From: Gryganskiella cystojenkinii
Taxonomy: Eukaryota > Mortierellomycota > Mortierellomycetes > Mortierellales > Mortierellaceae
Assembly (NCBI GenBank): GCA_015852425.1
Contig: JAAAIG010000260.1
Span: 1-43,642, forward strand
Direction: 5' to 3'
Length of the DNA: 43,642 bases
The notes under the pieces: model-generated
What the model saw: only the letters and a program-made list of their open reading frames with translations
Database searches by the model: none
What the model was told of the DNA's origin: nothing
Made by a program: the position numbers and the translations under genes
Shown here: in pieces, positions 24,101 through 34,078 of the stretch
Layout of the letters: each line of letters opens with the position of its first letter
How positions within the stretch are numbered: position 1 is the first letter of the stretch

Positions 24101-25362
24101 ATCGTCATTTGCACCGTCACCCGTCCGAGTCGTCTTTGAACTTGGGACGAACAGGCACTTTCCCTGGTTTTGGATCTTACAGGGATGAACAGCAACCCGC
24201 TGTACCAAGTCTGCCTCGACTTCATGGCGATTTCCGGACCGATAACAGCAGCTTGGTGACCTCACCTCCATCTCAGAGCAAGTCCCCCATGTCGGGCACG
24301 TTTGCACAACGGTCCCCCGGTCTTTATGATTCCTCCACGCATCACTTTCCGGGTTCTCCACTGAGTCCAACACATGAGCGCATGTCTCTCTATGGACCGC
24401 GGGGTGGATCCGGTGGCTCAGTATCGTCCCCTACCAGCGCCCATGGTGAGTCAGCTTATGATTTGGGCAAGAAACGACCCAGTGAGGGTGCAGTAAATTG
24501 GACTGGTGGTCCTGGTGGCACGGGATCCGATGGATACCCCCCACATCATCGACCAGGACCTCTTTCCGACGGAGGATCCAGTCATGTATACCATCCAGCG
24601 GTCAAGAAACAATCCAGTTGGAGTTCTCTCTCTGACCGTCATCGTCATCACTCTGTCAAGAAACAGCCCTCTTGGGGTTCCATCTCTGAACATCGCTCGC
24701 ATCAATACCATGCGACCCTGCGAGAGACAGCTCAATATCAACGGGAACTTTCTGCAAGAGCTGCGTCCAGTCCCGGGCCAGGGTCGCATTCGGCCTCTGC
24801 AAGTCCAGCAATGGGCTCGACGTCTTCTGTCTTGTCGCCGTCGACGGCCACCACCCTGGGAGCACCTATTTTGGGATTTGCACCAAAACAACATGGATCG
24901 ATGACACCGTCAGCCTCGGCTTTGACTGCTGCAGCAGAAGCCGCCAGGGCTGCTTCTGTGGCGGCGGCTGCGAATGCCGGTGTCAGTTTACCACCAGTGG
25001 CGTCCCTGTCGCTGTCTGCAAGACGAGGGGATTATGCGATGACCTCTGCAGGTGAGGAGACGGATGACTACTCGGAGCCATTGTCTCCACTGCAACATCA
25101 ACAGCAGCGGTTCCAGCCCCAACAACAACATGCGTACCAGCCTCCACAATACCAGCAACAGCAACAGGGAAATGCGCACCATAGTCCCCAGCCCTATCAG
25201 CCTACACAATTCCAGTCGCAGCAAGCACAGGAACAAGAGCGGCAGCAGGTACCGCAGCAGGGGCTACATCACCGTGCTAGTGCCAGTAGCATATCTTCGC
25301 CAAGACCGGACGAGCGCCGTCCCTCGATGTCTGAGGCCGGGCTGATCGATCCTTCTACCTAA
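21147..25362 (+). CDS. AP-1 (Yap/Pap1)-type bZIP transcription factor
   Basis: The bZIP domain is clear at 23413-23590. Basic region KRAAQNRAAQRAFRQRK carries the NxxAQxxFR signature of fungal Yap/Pap1 factors, and leucine-zipper heptads follow (SLEVKAQELELAEGKISILL). The proposed model has exons 21147-21243, 21379-22230 and 23015-25362 (1098 residues, bZIP at about 446-510). Both introns keep phase, but intron 1 has a weak GTCATT donor and intron 2 is 784 bases. Exon 2 is Ser/Gln/His/Pro-rich. If exons 1-2 are not used, translation can start at ATG 23023 and give 779 residues. The C-terminal part is rich in Ser, Pro, His and Gln and has a two-copy repeat VKKQ(S/P)SW(S/G)S(L/I)S. These factors usually regulate oxidative or toxic stress genes. 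No Cys-rich domain of Yap1 type is evident. Confidence 0.8.
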
Positions 25363-26042
25363 GTGCTGGAGGAGTTTTGAACACATATATATTTTGTTCC
25401 TCCCTCATCTTTCCTAGTTGGATTCCCCCCAAAGAGCCACCATAACTTCGACAAACCTCCAAGAAAAAACAAACACAATCAAACAAACAAATCAAATCAA
25501 TCAACCAACCAGCAAACAACATCAAACACCTCCCGAAAAAAAACAAGGGCATCAAGTCGAGGCAATCTTCTCTTTTGCCTCCTTTGTCATTCGTTTTTGC
25601 TGTAAAATATTATTGGGAACTTGCTCCACGGTTTTTATTTTTCTGTGTTGAGCTCATGGTTCCTTTCCAATCATTCTTCCACTTTTTTTTTTTTTTTTTT
25701 TTTGTGTTGAGCTCATGGTTCCTTTTCTTTTTTTCTTCCTCTTTTTTTTTTTTTTTGATTTTTCAACCATTTTCCTTATCCCTTATCCCCACCCGCCTTC
25801 AATAATTACGACCAAAAAAAAAAGCCTTCTCTCATCCCGTACAAATAATAATCCCTCCTTCTCACTTTCTCGTACGCATAACAAGAAGCAAGTAAGGAAA
25901 ATAAAATAACAAGAATAAAGCATCCTTTTCTCTTGGCCCTCAAAAAAAAGTAATAATTCCATGGCAAGAGCCGTCTATGTTTTGTTTTTATATATTACGA
26001 GAGATTCGTCGGGCTAGCTACCTTTTTTTGCCCAAACTACTA
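25363..26042. other. Convergent intergenic region between bZIP and TIM54
   Basis: These 680 bases hold 3' UTR-like sequence: an A/C-rich block of CAAA/CAAT units at 25455-25530, T-runs of about 20 and 15 bases near 25690 and 25745, and a direct repeat listed separately. No gene seen. Confidence 0.6.
25644..25725. repeat. 23-bp perfect direct repeat, 59 bp apart
   Basis: The same 23 bases, with core TTGAGCTCATGGTTCC, occur at 25644-25666 and 25703-25725, separated by T-rich sequence. This looks like a local duplication in the bZIP 3' region. Confidence 0.85.
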
Positions 26043-27355
26043 TTACAGATGCTCATCCCCTTCAGCCGCAACAGCGACTTTGAGTTCGGGCACGTTGGTT
26101 GGGGTCACAAACAACTTGACCTGATCTTGAACCCGATCCAGGATCTCAATCTCGATCGGTCCACGGTATTTAGCAAACAAAGGTTCCTCGTCCCTTCCAA
26201 TATCCAGATCCTCCTTCTCCATGTCCTTCGTCTCTGCAAATGCAATCTTCATGACCGAGTTGCCAGCGTATTCGACACAGTCATAAGAGTTGAAAAGCGC
26301 AAAGATCTTCTTGTGGAAGTTACGGAAACCAATCAGGTTCTTGAACGGGATATAACCGATGGGTTCGAGGCCCGTAGGTGGTACAGAGAAATAGGCTTCA
26401 TCCTGAGGGATGGGGACTTTGACGGGCTCTGCAGGTTTCTCGTCCTTCTTCTTTTCCTCGGACTTCTTCTCCTCAACAGGGGCAGGAGTGCTTGCTTCTG
26501 AGGATGAGTCCTCCGTGGATGTTGACTCGGTTGCTGCTGATGACTCTGATGTTGATGATGGCGATGACTCTGCCTCCTTGGTATCCTTGGACTCCTTGTC
26601 CTCTGTAACAATGACCTCCTGGACGACAGGCTCGGGATCATCCAGACTCTGTAGACAGCCATCGTTGTAACCTTTCAGGACCTCACTCAAGGCGACTCTT
26701 CCCAATACAACGATACCGTCCGAGACTGACTTCAAGGAAACAATGGGTGCAGCCTGCTCCTCTTCTGTCAAGGCTGAGGCTTTTCCGGCAGCGATCTGAC
26801 GCTTCTTTCTTACATCAGCAGCAACCATGGCCTGGATCTGTCCATCGGCAAGACCTTCCCGGACCTCATAATCGATCGCAGCCGCGTCAAAAACGGGCTA
26901 AAAAGAAGCATAATAAATTGAAAAGAGACCGAGTTAAAAATTGTTGTCCCAAGAGAACGTATGCGATTAGACCACATTATGACCCTTGACTCTGTTTTTT
27001 TATGCCTTACCTTGACAAATTGCTTAAAGTAATGACGAGTCTTGTGGATGCCATCGCCTGGTGGGGAAGTAATGTAAACGGTGACTTTGCGGGGCATATC
27101 CTGAACGCCACAGGGTTGTTTCGCAAGGACATCGACCTTGTCCGCGACCCGCTTCTTGGCATCGACTGTGAGGTAATGATCTCTGGTGACCAAACCTCCG
27201 ATCGTGCCCGTAATCCCCCAAAAGATCATCCATCCTTTGCTGGGGAGTTTTGCGCGGAGTTTTCCTGCGAAGGTTGTGGGTGCTGGGGGTTTGGGTGGCG
27301 TGGTCGTGGCCGAGAGGGGGACCTTTGGACGAGGTTCGGTGTAAGCTGGCTCCAT
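26043..27355 (-). CDS. TIM54: Tim54-like subunit of the mitochondrial TIM22 translocase
   Basis: Two exons, 27355-27011 and 26897-26043, give 399 residues. The 113-base intron has a GTAAGG donor and TTTTTAG acceptor and sits between codons. The chosen start (MEPAYTEPRPKVPLSATTTP) leads to a Pro/Thr-rich N-terminus, a single membrane segment at about 42-57 (WMIFWGITGTIGGLV) and the family core VTVYITSPPGDGIHKTRHYF at 91-110, followed by PVFDAAAIDYEVREG. A Ser/Glu/Lys-rich linker divides the protein, and the end has GYIPFKNLIGFRNFHKKIFA and the terminal Tim54 region. Tim54 supports the TIM22 complex, which inserts carrier proteins into the inner membrane; yeast Tim54 is 478 residues. ATGs further upstream in the same frame look like leader sequence. 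Confidence 0.9.
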
Positions 27356-27991
27356 GTTGTCGAATGAATGTAGTCGAAGAGACGGAAGAGAGCTGATCTC
27401 AAAACTTGGACCTAATAAATACATTTTGAGGGTGATCATAAAAGACAGTCACGATCCAAAAAAAAACTTGGTCTTTGGTACACATGGTATCTCATCTCAA
27501 GGTTCCTTCATAAAGAAATACGTTAGGGCTCTGGTCCTCTCCATCTCGTCCAAAACCGTCATCCCCAAGTATGTTTGCGTTGATCAGTTCATCTGCGACC
27601 TTGTAGATCTCCCTCATATCTGTCACTCGGGACCTGTCCTGAAGAAACTGCGTTGCTACGTCGTGACCCTCAACACTGGTGTCTCAAGGCTAGCACGTTC
27701 GCTCAAAGCGGTGATCCCAACAGCTTTTTACCACTCTATGGTCTTTCAACAACGCCTGTTCCAGAGGCATTCTCGTTCGTAACCTGACTTGGTGGGCTTT
27801 GTTCCACCTGTTTTCCTCTTCTTGAATAATTTTTTTGACTACAGTAATTAAACCTTTTTTATTCGAGCAAAAATAAGAGTGATTATATTACACGTGATAT
27901 ATCACGTGCAATCGATTTGGTGGCGGATCGGAACTCCGATGTTATGAGTACTTGACTGACCCAGAATTCAAATAGATATCAGCTTCTAAAA
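27356..27991. other. Intergenic region between TIM54 and tRNA-Gly
   Basis: Probable TIM54 promoter. The stretch 27490-27650 is open on the minus strand for about 48 codons with balanced composition (SRVTDMREIYKVADELINAN), and about 80 codons are open on the plus strand over much the same stretch. Neither is assignable, and it may be a gene relic. A double E-box palindrome is listed separately. Confidence 0.45.
27891..27908. promoter_or_regulatory. 18-bp perfect palindrome with two CACGTG E-boxes
   Basis: CACGTGATATATCACGTG equals its own reverse complement and holds two CACGTG cores, centres 12 bases apart (just over one helical turn). It lies 83 bases upstream of the tRNA and about 536 bases upstream of the TIM54 ATG. 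CACGTG is bound by bHLH factors such as Cbf1/Pho4 in yeasts. The factor here is unknown. Confidence 0.6.
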
Positions 27992-28062
27992 GCGTGGTTG
28001 GTTTAGTGGTATAATTACCGCCTGCCACGCGGTAGACCCGGGTTCGATTCCCGGACCACGCA
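27992..28062 (+). tRNA. tRNA-Gly (anticodon GCC)
   Basis: The acceptor stem GCGTGGT (27992-27998) pairs with ACCACGC (28055-28061), with discriminator A at 28062. The anticodon stem ACCGC/GCGGT encloses the loop CTGCCAC, with anticodon GCC at 28024-28026. The T-arm contains GGTTCGATTCC (B box), and the D-arm/A-box region is TGGTTTAGTGGT. There is no intron and CCA is not encoded. Length 71, usual for eukaryotic tRNA-Gly. The first run of four or more T downstream is only at 28173. Confidence 0.97.
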
Positions 28063-28073
28063 GCTGGTACTCT

Positions 28074-28170
28074 TGAACTATGATTGGAATGACCACCGTT
28101 CTACTTTGAGCAACATCCTGTAAGTTGCGATTGCAGGTCTTCGGACCTGAAAAACGGGGATCTGAGTTCA
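28074..28170 (+). ncRNA. Candidate box C/D snoRNA in a dicistron with tRNA-Gly
   Basis: Eleven bases after the tRNA, TGAAC (28074-28078) can pair with GTTCA (28166-28170). Inside this stem are a C-box-like ATGATTG (28080-28086, imperfect against RTGATGA) and a perfect D box CTGA (28162-28165) directly before the 3' stem strand. A stable hairpin CAGGTC-TTCG-GACCTG sits at 28134-28149. The stem ends two bases before a nine-T tract. The layout matches a short C/D snoRNA made by Pol III from the tRNA promoter. The C box is weak (position 6 is not G) and I could not verify a rRNA target, so this remains a candidate. Confidence 0.35.
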
Positions 28171-28172
28171 TC

Positions 28173-28181
28173 TTTTTTTTT
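28173..28181 (+). terminator. T9 Pol III terminator candidate
   Basis: First T-run of four or more after the tRNA-Gly gene, 110 bases past the tRNA 3' end. Confidence 0.5.
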
Positions 28182-29503
28182 GTTTTATTTGTGCACTATG
28201 CTCATGCAGGTTCCAGATTGACGCGATTTTTTGCTAGTTTTGATGTGCACGATGGCTCCGAAACCGTACCGTATTTTTTTTATCAATGGGGCCACGATTT
28301 TCTGTTTTATACTCGCACTGCCTTCCTCGCAAGACACCCAGCGTAATCGTAAAAGTGGATTTATTGTCATGGAAATTTGGAACGTTGACTTGGCCCTTTG
28401 TTGTTTGTGTTTCCCATGGAACGAGTCAACTCTCTTATCTTGCCCCTATTCCTGGAGCTAAAACTTTTGCAAACAGCTCACCCTCCATGGCAGCCAATCC
28501 TCAGAACAGAAAAAAATAGAAAGCTGATATCCCAAGGTCTCTCTTTACTCAACTCCGGCATCATTATTCCCTTTCTTTTCGTCAGAAGCGCTCTAGAACA
28601 AAAATTATCTGCCGGCTACACGGCTACATATCCAGGCACGAGGACGCGTCTTTGGCACTCTTCTTCAAAAGCCGATCTACTTAGGATATCCGCAGTCGCA
28701 CTGTGCGCATTGTACGCAATGCATCTCCTCTGCTCTGGTATCAATCATCTCTGTACGACAGGGGCTAAGAGGAAAGGATTAGTCTAGAACAGTCGGCTTC
28801 TGTGTCAGTTTCTGTCAGCAAACGTGAGTCAACAAGGAGGAGAAAAGCAGAAGAGCTCATGTCAAGGGCAGCAGGAAACAGGGGCGGATTTTTTTATATT
28901 TTTTGGACAGGCTATTTTGCCGCTCTTTGGAAAAAATACAAGACGGGACATGTTGAAATACACAGTCCTGAGACAAGTAGGACCATGTGCAGATGTTGAA
29001 TGGACAGGTAGAGAAAGCGTAGCTTTTCTTTTCGTTTTTTTGGAATTGGCAGAGGCAAGGTCCGTGTTTGCAAGATATAAATCTTGCCAAAAAAAAAAAA
29101 AAAAAAAAAGACAAAAACAAGGATTCGATTCGTTCTGCGAATCCTGCAGGGGAAGGGAAAAAAATTGCGATCTAGTTTTGGGCAAAATCGATCAACAACA
29201 AAAACGACAGCGCCGATGTTGCGCCTCAATTGAGTTCTTGGCAGAGCTCACAGTTGTTCCAGGGTCCAGGGTTTGTGGCAAGAACACAAACAGACACTCA
29301 TTAGTCTATTCACCTCTTTTTGTATAAAATGGACTCGCTAAAGCACAGCTTTGAAAGGGTGGCGTTTCTCCCCTTCTCACTCCTCCTTTCATCCTCCCCC
29401 CTCCTCTACTACTCCATTTGTTCACTGTTCGCTTTCTTAAGACTTTGTCATCTCCCAGTATATCATTGCCATAGTACATCCCCCTCTTAAACTTGTTGTC
29501 AGG
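28182..29503. other. Gap: no gene recognised; promoter of the first zinc-finger gene at its end
   Basis: ORFs here are short and featureless. A run of about 21 A lies near 29089-29109. From 29320 the sequence turns into a TATA box followed by a CT-rich leader for the next gene. Confidence 0.5.
29323..29329 (+). promoter_or_regulatory. TATA box of the first zinc-finger gene
   Basis: TATAAAA lies 181 bases upstream of the first ATG (29504) and is followed by a CT-rich stretch. The same arrangement recurs near the related genes at 37153, 38936 and 40748. Confidence 0.55.
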
Positions 29504-30872
29504 ATGGCACAGCACCGAGCTCTCGCTCCCTCAGCAAGATCCAATGAAGGTATACACTCGACAGTTACGGAGTCGCATGCGGCGGCGGGTCACATCCTTT
29601 TGGCCACGACTACCGCAGAACGAGTCCACATGACCAAGCCCGAGCATTGTTCCTCAACTTGCTCGTCAACAATCAAGGAACAAAAGCAGCATCAAGCGCA
29701 GGTCGTTGTTCTTGTTGCCCCTGACCACAACCAACAACGGGGTCAAAATCCCTGATATGGTCCTCTGGATGGCGAAAGGTCTCGTGTTTTTACTGTACAA
29801 GTTCTCTCACTCAGATTCGCCAGTCACAAGATCTGACATATCAGCAACCAGTGGTACCTCACCATCGACGGTGTACTGCGACGATGCCGGCTGGATCCAA
29901 TTAGTGTCTGAGGTTGTCTTTTGCGTCGGAACAGGTCTCTGGATCGATGGTATTTTTTTCATGCGCAAAAATCGCCAGAGTCAACCTCCACTTGACTCGG
30001 TCGGTCTTTCGTCACCCCCCACCACTATCCCCTCAGCGTTTATTTCGACCACCAGCGACGGTACTGATACACCCTCACCAGAAACTGCGGATAATGCCGA
30101 ATTCTGGCTTATTCAAAATAAGGTTGGCCGTGTTGAATGCAATCCGAAAACAGGAACGGTCTTTTACTATCCTCCAGTCCTGGAAGAGCTCTTTAGAACT
30201 GCGATCGACGCTGTAACATATCCTCAATTGCAAGGATATTGTACTCTCTGCATGGCTTGGGCCGAGATGAATCCCATCCTTTGCGATCTAATCCCACCTG
30301 AGCCCCAATGTGATACCGCACCCAAGAGCATAATATCCGATATAGATCCTATCGCGATTGCGCATGAGAATCTTCCTGGAGGAGAACAAGACCATGCGGT
30401 CTACGTTGTTGCAGATAACCATATCCATCACCCTGGGGCAATGACTGCTGTTGGTGCTAATGATGCTACCGTTAACATCGTTGGTCCGACTAAACGGGTG
30501 CGACAAAAATCCTCAGAAGGAAATTTTCCCTGCCAAACCTGTCAACGACCCTTCTCCAAGCCCTGCAACCGAAACAGACACGAGCAAGAACAGCATTCGT
30601 CGGAACGTGCGTATTTCTGCCAGGAGACAATCTGCCTTCGAAGGGCCAAGGCCGATCGCAAGATTAATGGAACCCGATGCAGCGACCACTGCCGAGGTTG
30701 TCGCGTCCTGTTTTGCGGACAGACCTTCGTCCAAAAGTGTACCTTTGAACGCCATGTCCTAAATGTCCATCTCAAAATGAAGAAGCACGAGTGCGAGTTT
30801 GGCTGTAACATATCCTTCGGCCGATATGAAGAGCGGGTCGCCCACAATGATGCCTATCATTATCGCAAATAA
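29504..30872 (+). CDS. C2H2 zinc-finger protein, family member A
   Basis: The secure part is a frame ending at 30872, from ATG 29757 (371 residues). Three C2H2-like fingers close the protein: CQTC with x12-H-x4-H; CxxxxC-x12-H-x4-H after an unusual Cys-rich insert with KINGTRC; and CEFGC followed by NISFGRYEERVAH. A second member at 37329 shares these plus the upstream segments DMVLWM and EFWLIQNKVGRVECNPKTGT. An upstream frame (29504-29755, MAQHRALAPSARSNE) ends at 29755 out of phase with the main frame. Either a one-base shift at the G/A runs 29739-29748 broke the gene, or a 265-base intron 29550-29814 (GTATAC donor, CACTCAG acceptor, phase correct) joins them while removing the conserved DMVLWM. 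The fingers suggest DNA binding; the target is unknown. Confidence 0.7.
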
Positions 30873-31031
30873 ATTAAAAATCTTAGGATCCCAATAACCA
30901 CTTCGTGTTTAATTCAGCAGGACGAAACGTTGCACTTGCGATTTTTGGACAATGAATTGATTCGTCATTAAAACGGAAAGTCAACGCTTCATGTACATTT
31001 CGTTCTCTTTCGACCTGTTCATTACTCCCAA

Positions 31032-33635
31032 ATGTCCCTCTCAGAGTTACCTCCGGAATGCCTCGAACACATCCTAAGGTTCCTCATGGACCGAGGAGAC
31101 AAGACTACCCTCTCTCGCATGCTTCAGATAAATCGATTCCATAATAAAGCCATTCTCCCATTCCTTTACTCCGAGCCTTTCTCACGGTCTCGAGATAGGC
31201 TCTTTTGCCCCACAAGCCTCTTCAAACTCGTCCAGATGTTGCTGCAGAAGCGACCCGCCGAGGCTGTGAGTGATCTCCTCTCGACTGCGTACGATGTCTT
31301 CCCAGATCGAACGGCCGTTCCTGCTGTTGCTGCCGTCGTGGACCTTGATCCTTTCTCCGAACCAGAAGCAGAAGGCTATCTCTCCCTTATCCGCGAATTC
31401 AACTTCGAACGTGTCATCTTCAAGACCTTTGATGTCGTCGACCTTTCCGGTGACCGTATCGAGGTAAATTGGAGCCACTACCCTCAACGATTGGCCAACT
31501 ATGTGTTCAAGACCGAGACTGGCGCAATTGCCAGTGCCAATGACCCTGGACCTCACGATCAAGAACTCTGGTTCCCCATCCAAGGAGTGTTGGCCTGGCC
31601 TTACTCCTTGGATGCCCTCCGATACGGTGCCCTGTCGACGGCCCTGCGACGCGACCTCACCTGGACCCTCTGCTCCCCAGTTTTTGAGCAGATCAAGGAT
31701 TTCAACATCCCACTGTCGGATATTGGCCGATACCTGGATGCTGTCGAACGGTTTTCGTCTCTCATCGACGTGACCTTCATCATAGACGAGCCTGTGAACG
31801 AAGCAGACTTGAACGAATTAGCGAACGAGTCGTCTCCAGAGGAGATCAGCCTGATTCAACAATGTTTAGAGCACAGATCGCGGTCGTTTGAGGGCATGTT
31901 CCAATTTGTTCAAAGACACCGCTCGATCTTTCCGAACCTCCTTCAGGCGGCATGTTGCCATGGGGATGAAACATGGCCAGGAGCCGTGTTTTGCCCCGCC
32001 GGTGTCAATGATCGCTTGGTTTCTCTTCTCCCTGCCATTCTCAGCCCAAAGACAATCAACTACATGACATGGCCTCGAGTAGTACAGAACCTCGCCTCCA
32101 TAGACGTGCAATCGCTTGAGACGCTTGATCTTGGCATAGTGAGGCGTGCCCCAGATGGCAGAGATGCGCTTACGATCCTGCTGGAGCATGATTCTCAGTT
32201 CCTGAGCCGTTGCCGAGCATTGAAGACGTTGTCAGTCGACTCTGTTCCTTCCTTTAGGTGGGCCTTGGACGAAAAGGTGGCCCGGGATGCGTTCGAGGAA
32301 TCCACGACGGTTGTTGCAGCAGGATCGATAGGCGTGGGAGAACGACCTCTCCCACCAGTCTGCCTGAGAAAACTTTCTTTGAGATCATCAAGTTCGCTCG
32401 GCAACAAGCTGAACGACGCAGTCTTTGCCTTTGGAGGCACGTTGAGAGCACTCGACGTTACCGTCCAACCACCTGGAATCTTGTCAGAGGGAAGCCTTGG
32501 ACAAGGCTGGAGATTGCCCGCGTTGACGTCCTTATGCCTAACTCAATACACACAAGCGCCACTGTTGATTGAATCTAACCTGTTGGCTTCCGGACTAGGC
32601 GAAAACTTGAGCGAGATGAGTCTCCGGGACAAGTCTGGTCCCTACGACTGCCAGGAGATCATCACCTGTGGACCCGTCTTAAAAGAAATGCCGAAAATGA
32701 AAAGTATCACTCTCTGGGGTTGGCCCGCCTTGACTTTCCACCCAGCTACGTTGCACCACACACCAAACTTGAAGAGTCTATCGGTGAGGATGGCACAAGG
32801 CTGGATACCGCCCGAGGACGAGTTGTTGGCGTCTTTTCAAAGCGCCGAGATGGTCCTCGCAGATAACATCCCGGAGGAGCAAGATGGAGAACACGAGAGC
32901 ATGAAGATTCCGTCAATCGGTACTGGTGGTCATCGAGTGCCTTGGACCTGGGATTGGTACCTGCCATATCTTGAGCAGTTGTATCTCAACGCCGAGTTTG
33001 CACTGCTGTTTCGTTTCCGGATGCTTGAGGGTTGCCCTTCCCTCAGGTCCCTTAGCCTCGACCTTACTCCTGAACGTCTGGAACAAGAACAAGGGCAGGA
33101 TCAGGAGCAAGGTCTAGGCCCAGAGCGCGTTCTGTCTCTGCAGGACTTCCTCGTCTCTACCAAAGCCTCAACAACAATAATGCCATTCAATGGCAGCATC
33201 AACATCAACAACAGCAACAACAGCAAAGAACTCGGCAGCAAGGTCACATTGATCTCATCTTCTCTAGAGTCACTGAGACTTTATGGTCGGTGGATCCTCA
33301 ACGATGATCAACGCCATGTCGTCTTCAGAGATGTGTTCCCGAAGCTGAACTACGTGGAGGAGCGTGGGACCTCGGGTTACTCGCTTGCAGGATGGCTCTC
33401 GGCCATGCGAGGACGACCCACGCTCACGGATATCATTTATGTCTTTGAGAACGATGAGGGCAGGGAGGCAGTCAATCCGGACGTGTTGAAGGCTCATGGT
33501 CTTGTACTGATACCGGAACACCTTATGGATGACCTACAGCGCTTTTACTTTATCCAGCGCGGTGACGAGGAAAACGATGAGCCCTGGGCCTTTGAGGAGG
33601 ACTTGGAAAGAGTTCTCGAGAACCGTAACGAGTGA
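31032..33635 (+). CDS. F-box protein with degenerate leucine-rich repeats
   Basis: A single 867-codon exon. Residues 3-48 form an F-box (LSELPPECLEHILRFLMDRG, then the L-x-R-M-L-Q-I-N-R helix), which binds Skp1 in SCF ubiquitin ligases. The remainder has scattered LRR-like strands (LETLDLGIVR, LRALDVTVQP, LESLRLYG, LRSLSLDL) that would form the substrate-recognition solenoid. Acidic or Gln/Asn-rich loops interrupt it near 33090-33130 and 33190-33230. Only 159 bases separate it from the preceding zinc-finger gene, so its promoter is short. The substrate cannot be predicted. F-box/LRR genes are strongly expanded in some early-diverging fungi, and a decayed relative lies just downstream. Confidence 0.85.
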   Translation: MSLSELPPECLEHILRFLMDRGDKTTLSRMLQINRFHNKAILPFLYSEPFSRSRDRLFCPTSLFKLVQMLLQKRPAEAVSDLLSTAYDVFPDRTAVPAVAAVVDLDPFSEPEAEGYLSLIREFNFERVIFKTFDVVDLSGDRIEVNWSHYPQRLANYVFKTETGAIASANDPGPHDQELWFPIQGVLAWPYSLDALRYGALSTALRRDLTWTLCSPVFEQIKDFNIPLSDIGRYLDAVERFSSLIDVTFIIDEPVNEADLNELANESSPEEISLIQQCLEHRSRSFEGMFQFVQRHRSIFPNLLQAACCHGDETWPGAVFCPAGVNDRLVSLLPAILSPKTINYMTWPRVVQNLASIDVQSLETLDLGIVRRAPDGRDALTILLEHDSQFLSRCRALKTLSVDSVPSFRWALDEKVARDAFEESTTVVAAGSIGVGERPLPPVCLRKLSLRSSSSLGNKLNDAVFAFGGTLRALDVTVQPPGILSEGSLGQGWRLPALTSLCLTQYTQAPLLIESNLLASGLGENLSEMSLRDKSGPYDCQEIITCGPVLKEMPKMKSITLWGWPALTFHPATLHHTPNLKSLSVRMAQGWIPPEDELLASFQSAEMVLADNIPEEQDGEHESMKIPSIGTGGHRVPWTWDWYLPYLEQLYLNAEFALLFRFRMLEGCPSLRSLSLDLTPERLEQEQGQDQEQGLGPERVLSLQDFLVSTKASTTIMPFNGSININNSNNSKELGSKVTLISSSLESLRLYGRWILNDDQRHVVFRDVFPKLNYVEERGTSGYSLAGWLSAMRGRPTLTDIIYVFENDEGREAVNPDVLKAHGLVLIPEHLMDDLQRFYFIQRGDEENDEPWAFEEDLERVLENRNE

Positions 33636-34078
33636 AGAAAAAATAAACAAAATGGCAGAGAGAACGATCACTGCCCACTCCCAACACAAGTTCATGCGAT
33701 TGTGAGGCGAAAAAGTTTGTGTTGACCAGTTTATTGGGCGTGGAAAAGCGCATATTGAAAAAAAAAAGTCTTTTGGAGGGAGGGAGCAGGGACAGAACCC
33801 AGGGGTTGCGTAGCGATTTTTTGATCATGTGCCGCATACCCTCTGTTATCCACGGTCTCTCTTCCTCCTGCCTCATCGAACCTCTTTCTCTTTGCCCCTT
33901 CATGAAATCTGCATACCCGTCCCAACAATGGCCCAATGAACAGAATCCTGGCCCAAATGCTTTCATTCCTGACTAACAACAACGATAACCCTGTGACTGG
34001 AATCAATCCTACCCACAATGCATCAACCGTTAGGAACTCTTAGTCAACCCTGGCCAGATCATTTCTGACCTCAACGTC
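33636..34078. other. Gap: no gene; likely relic sequence between F-box gene and LRR pseudogene
   Basis: Open stretches on both strands of up to 95 codons show no domain. The sequence grades into the degenerate LRR region and may be its 5' part. Confidence 0.4.

Noticed and set aside
27354..27782. 142-codon plus-strand ORF upstream of the tRNA
   Set aside because: Starts inside the TIM54 5' end. Its later part (27530-27780) has balanced composition and may be a relic, but no family or gene model supports it.
28398..28787. 129-codon plus-strand ORF after the tRNA
   Set aside because: No recognisable domain, hydrophobic pieces from T-rich DNA, and no promoter or leader-like context.
29089..29109. 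A-run of about 21 as a retroposed poly(A) tail
   Set aside because: No gene-like sequence precedes it and no target duplication is visible; comparable A/T runs are common throughout the window.
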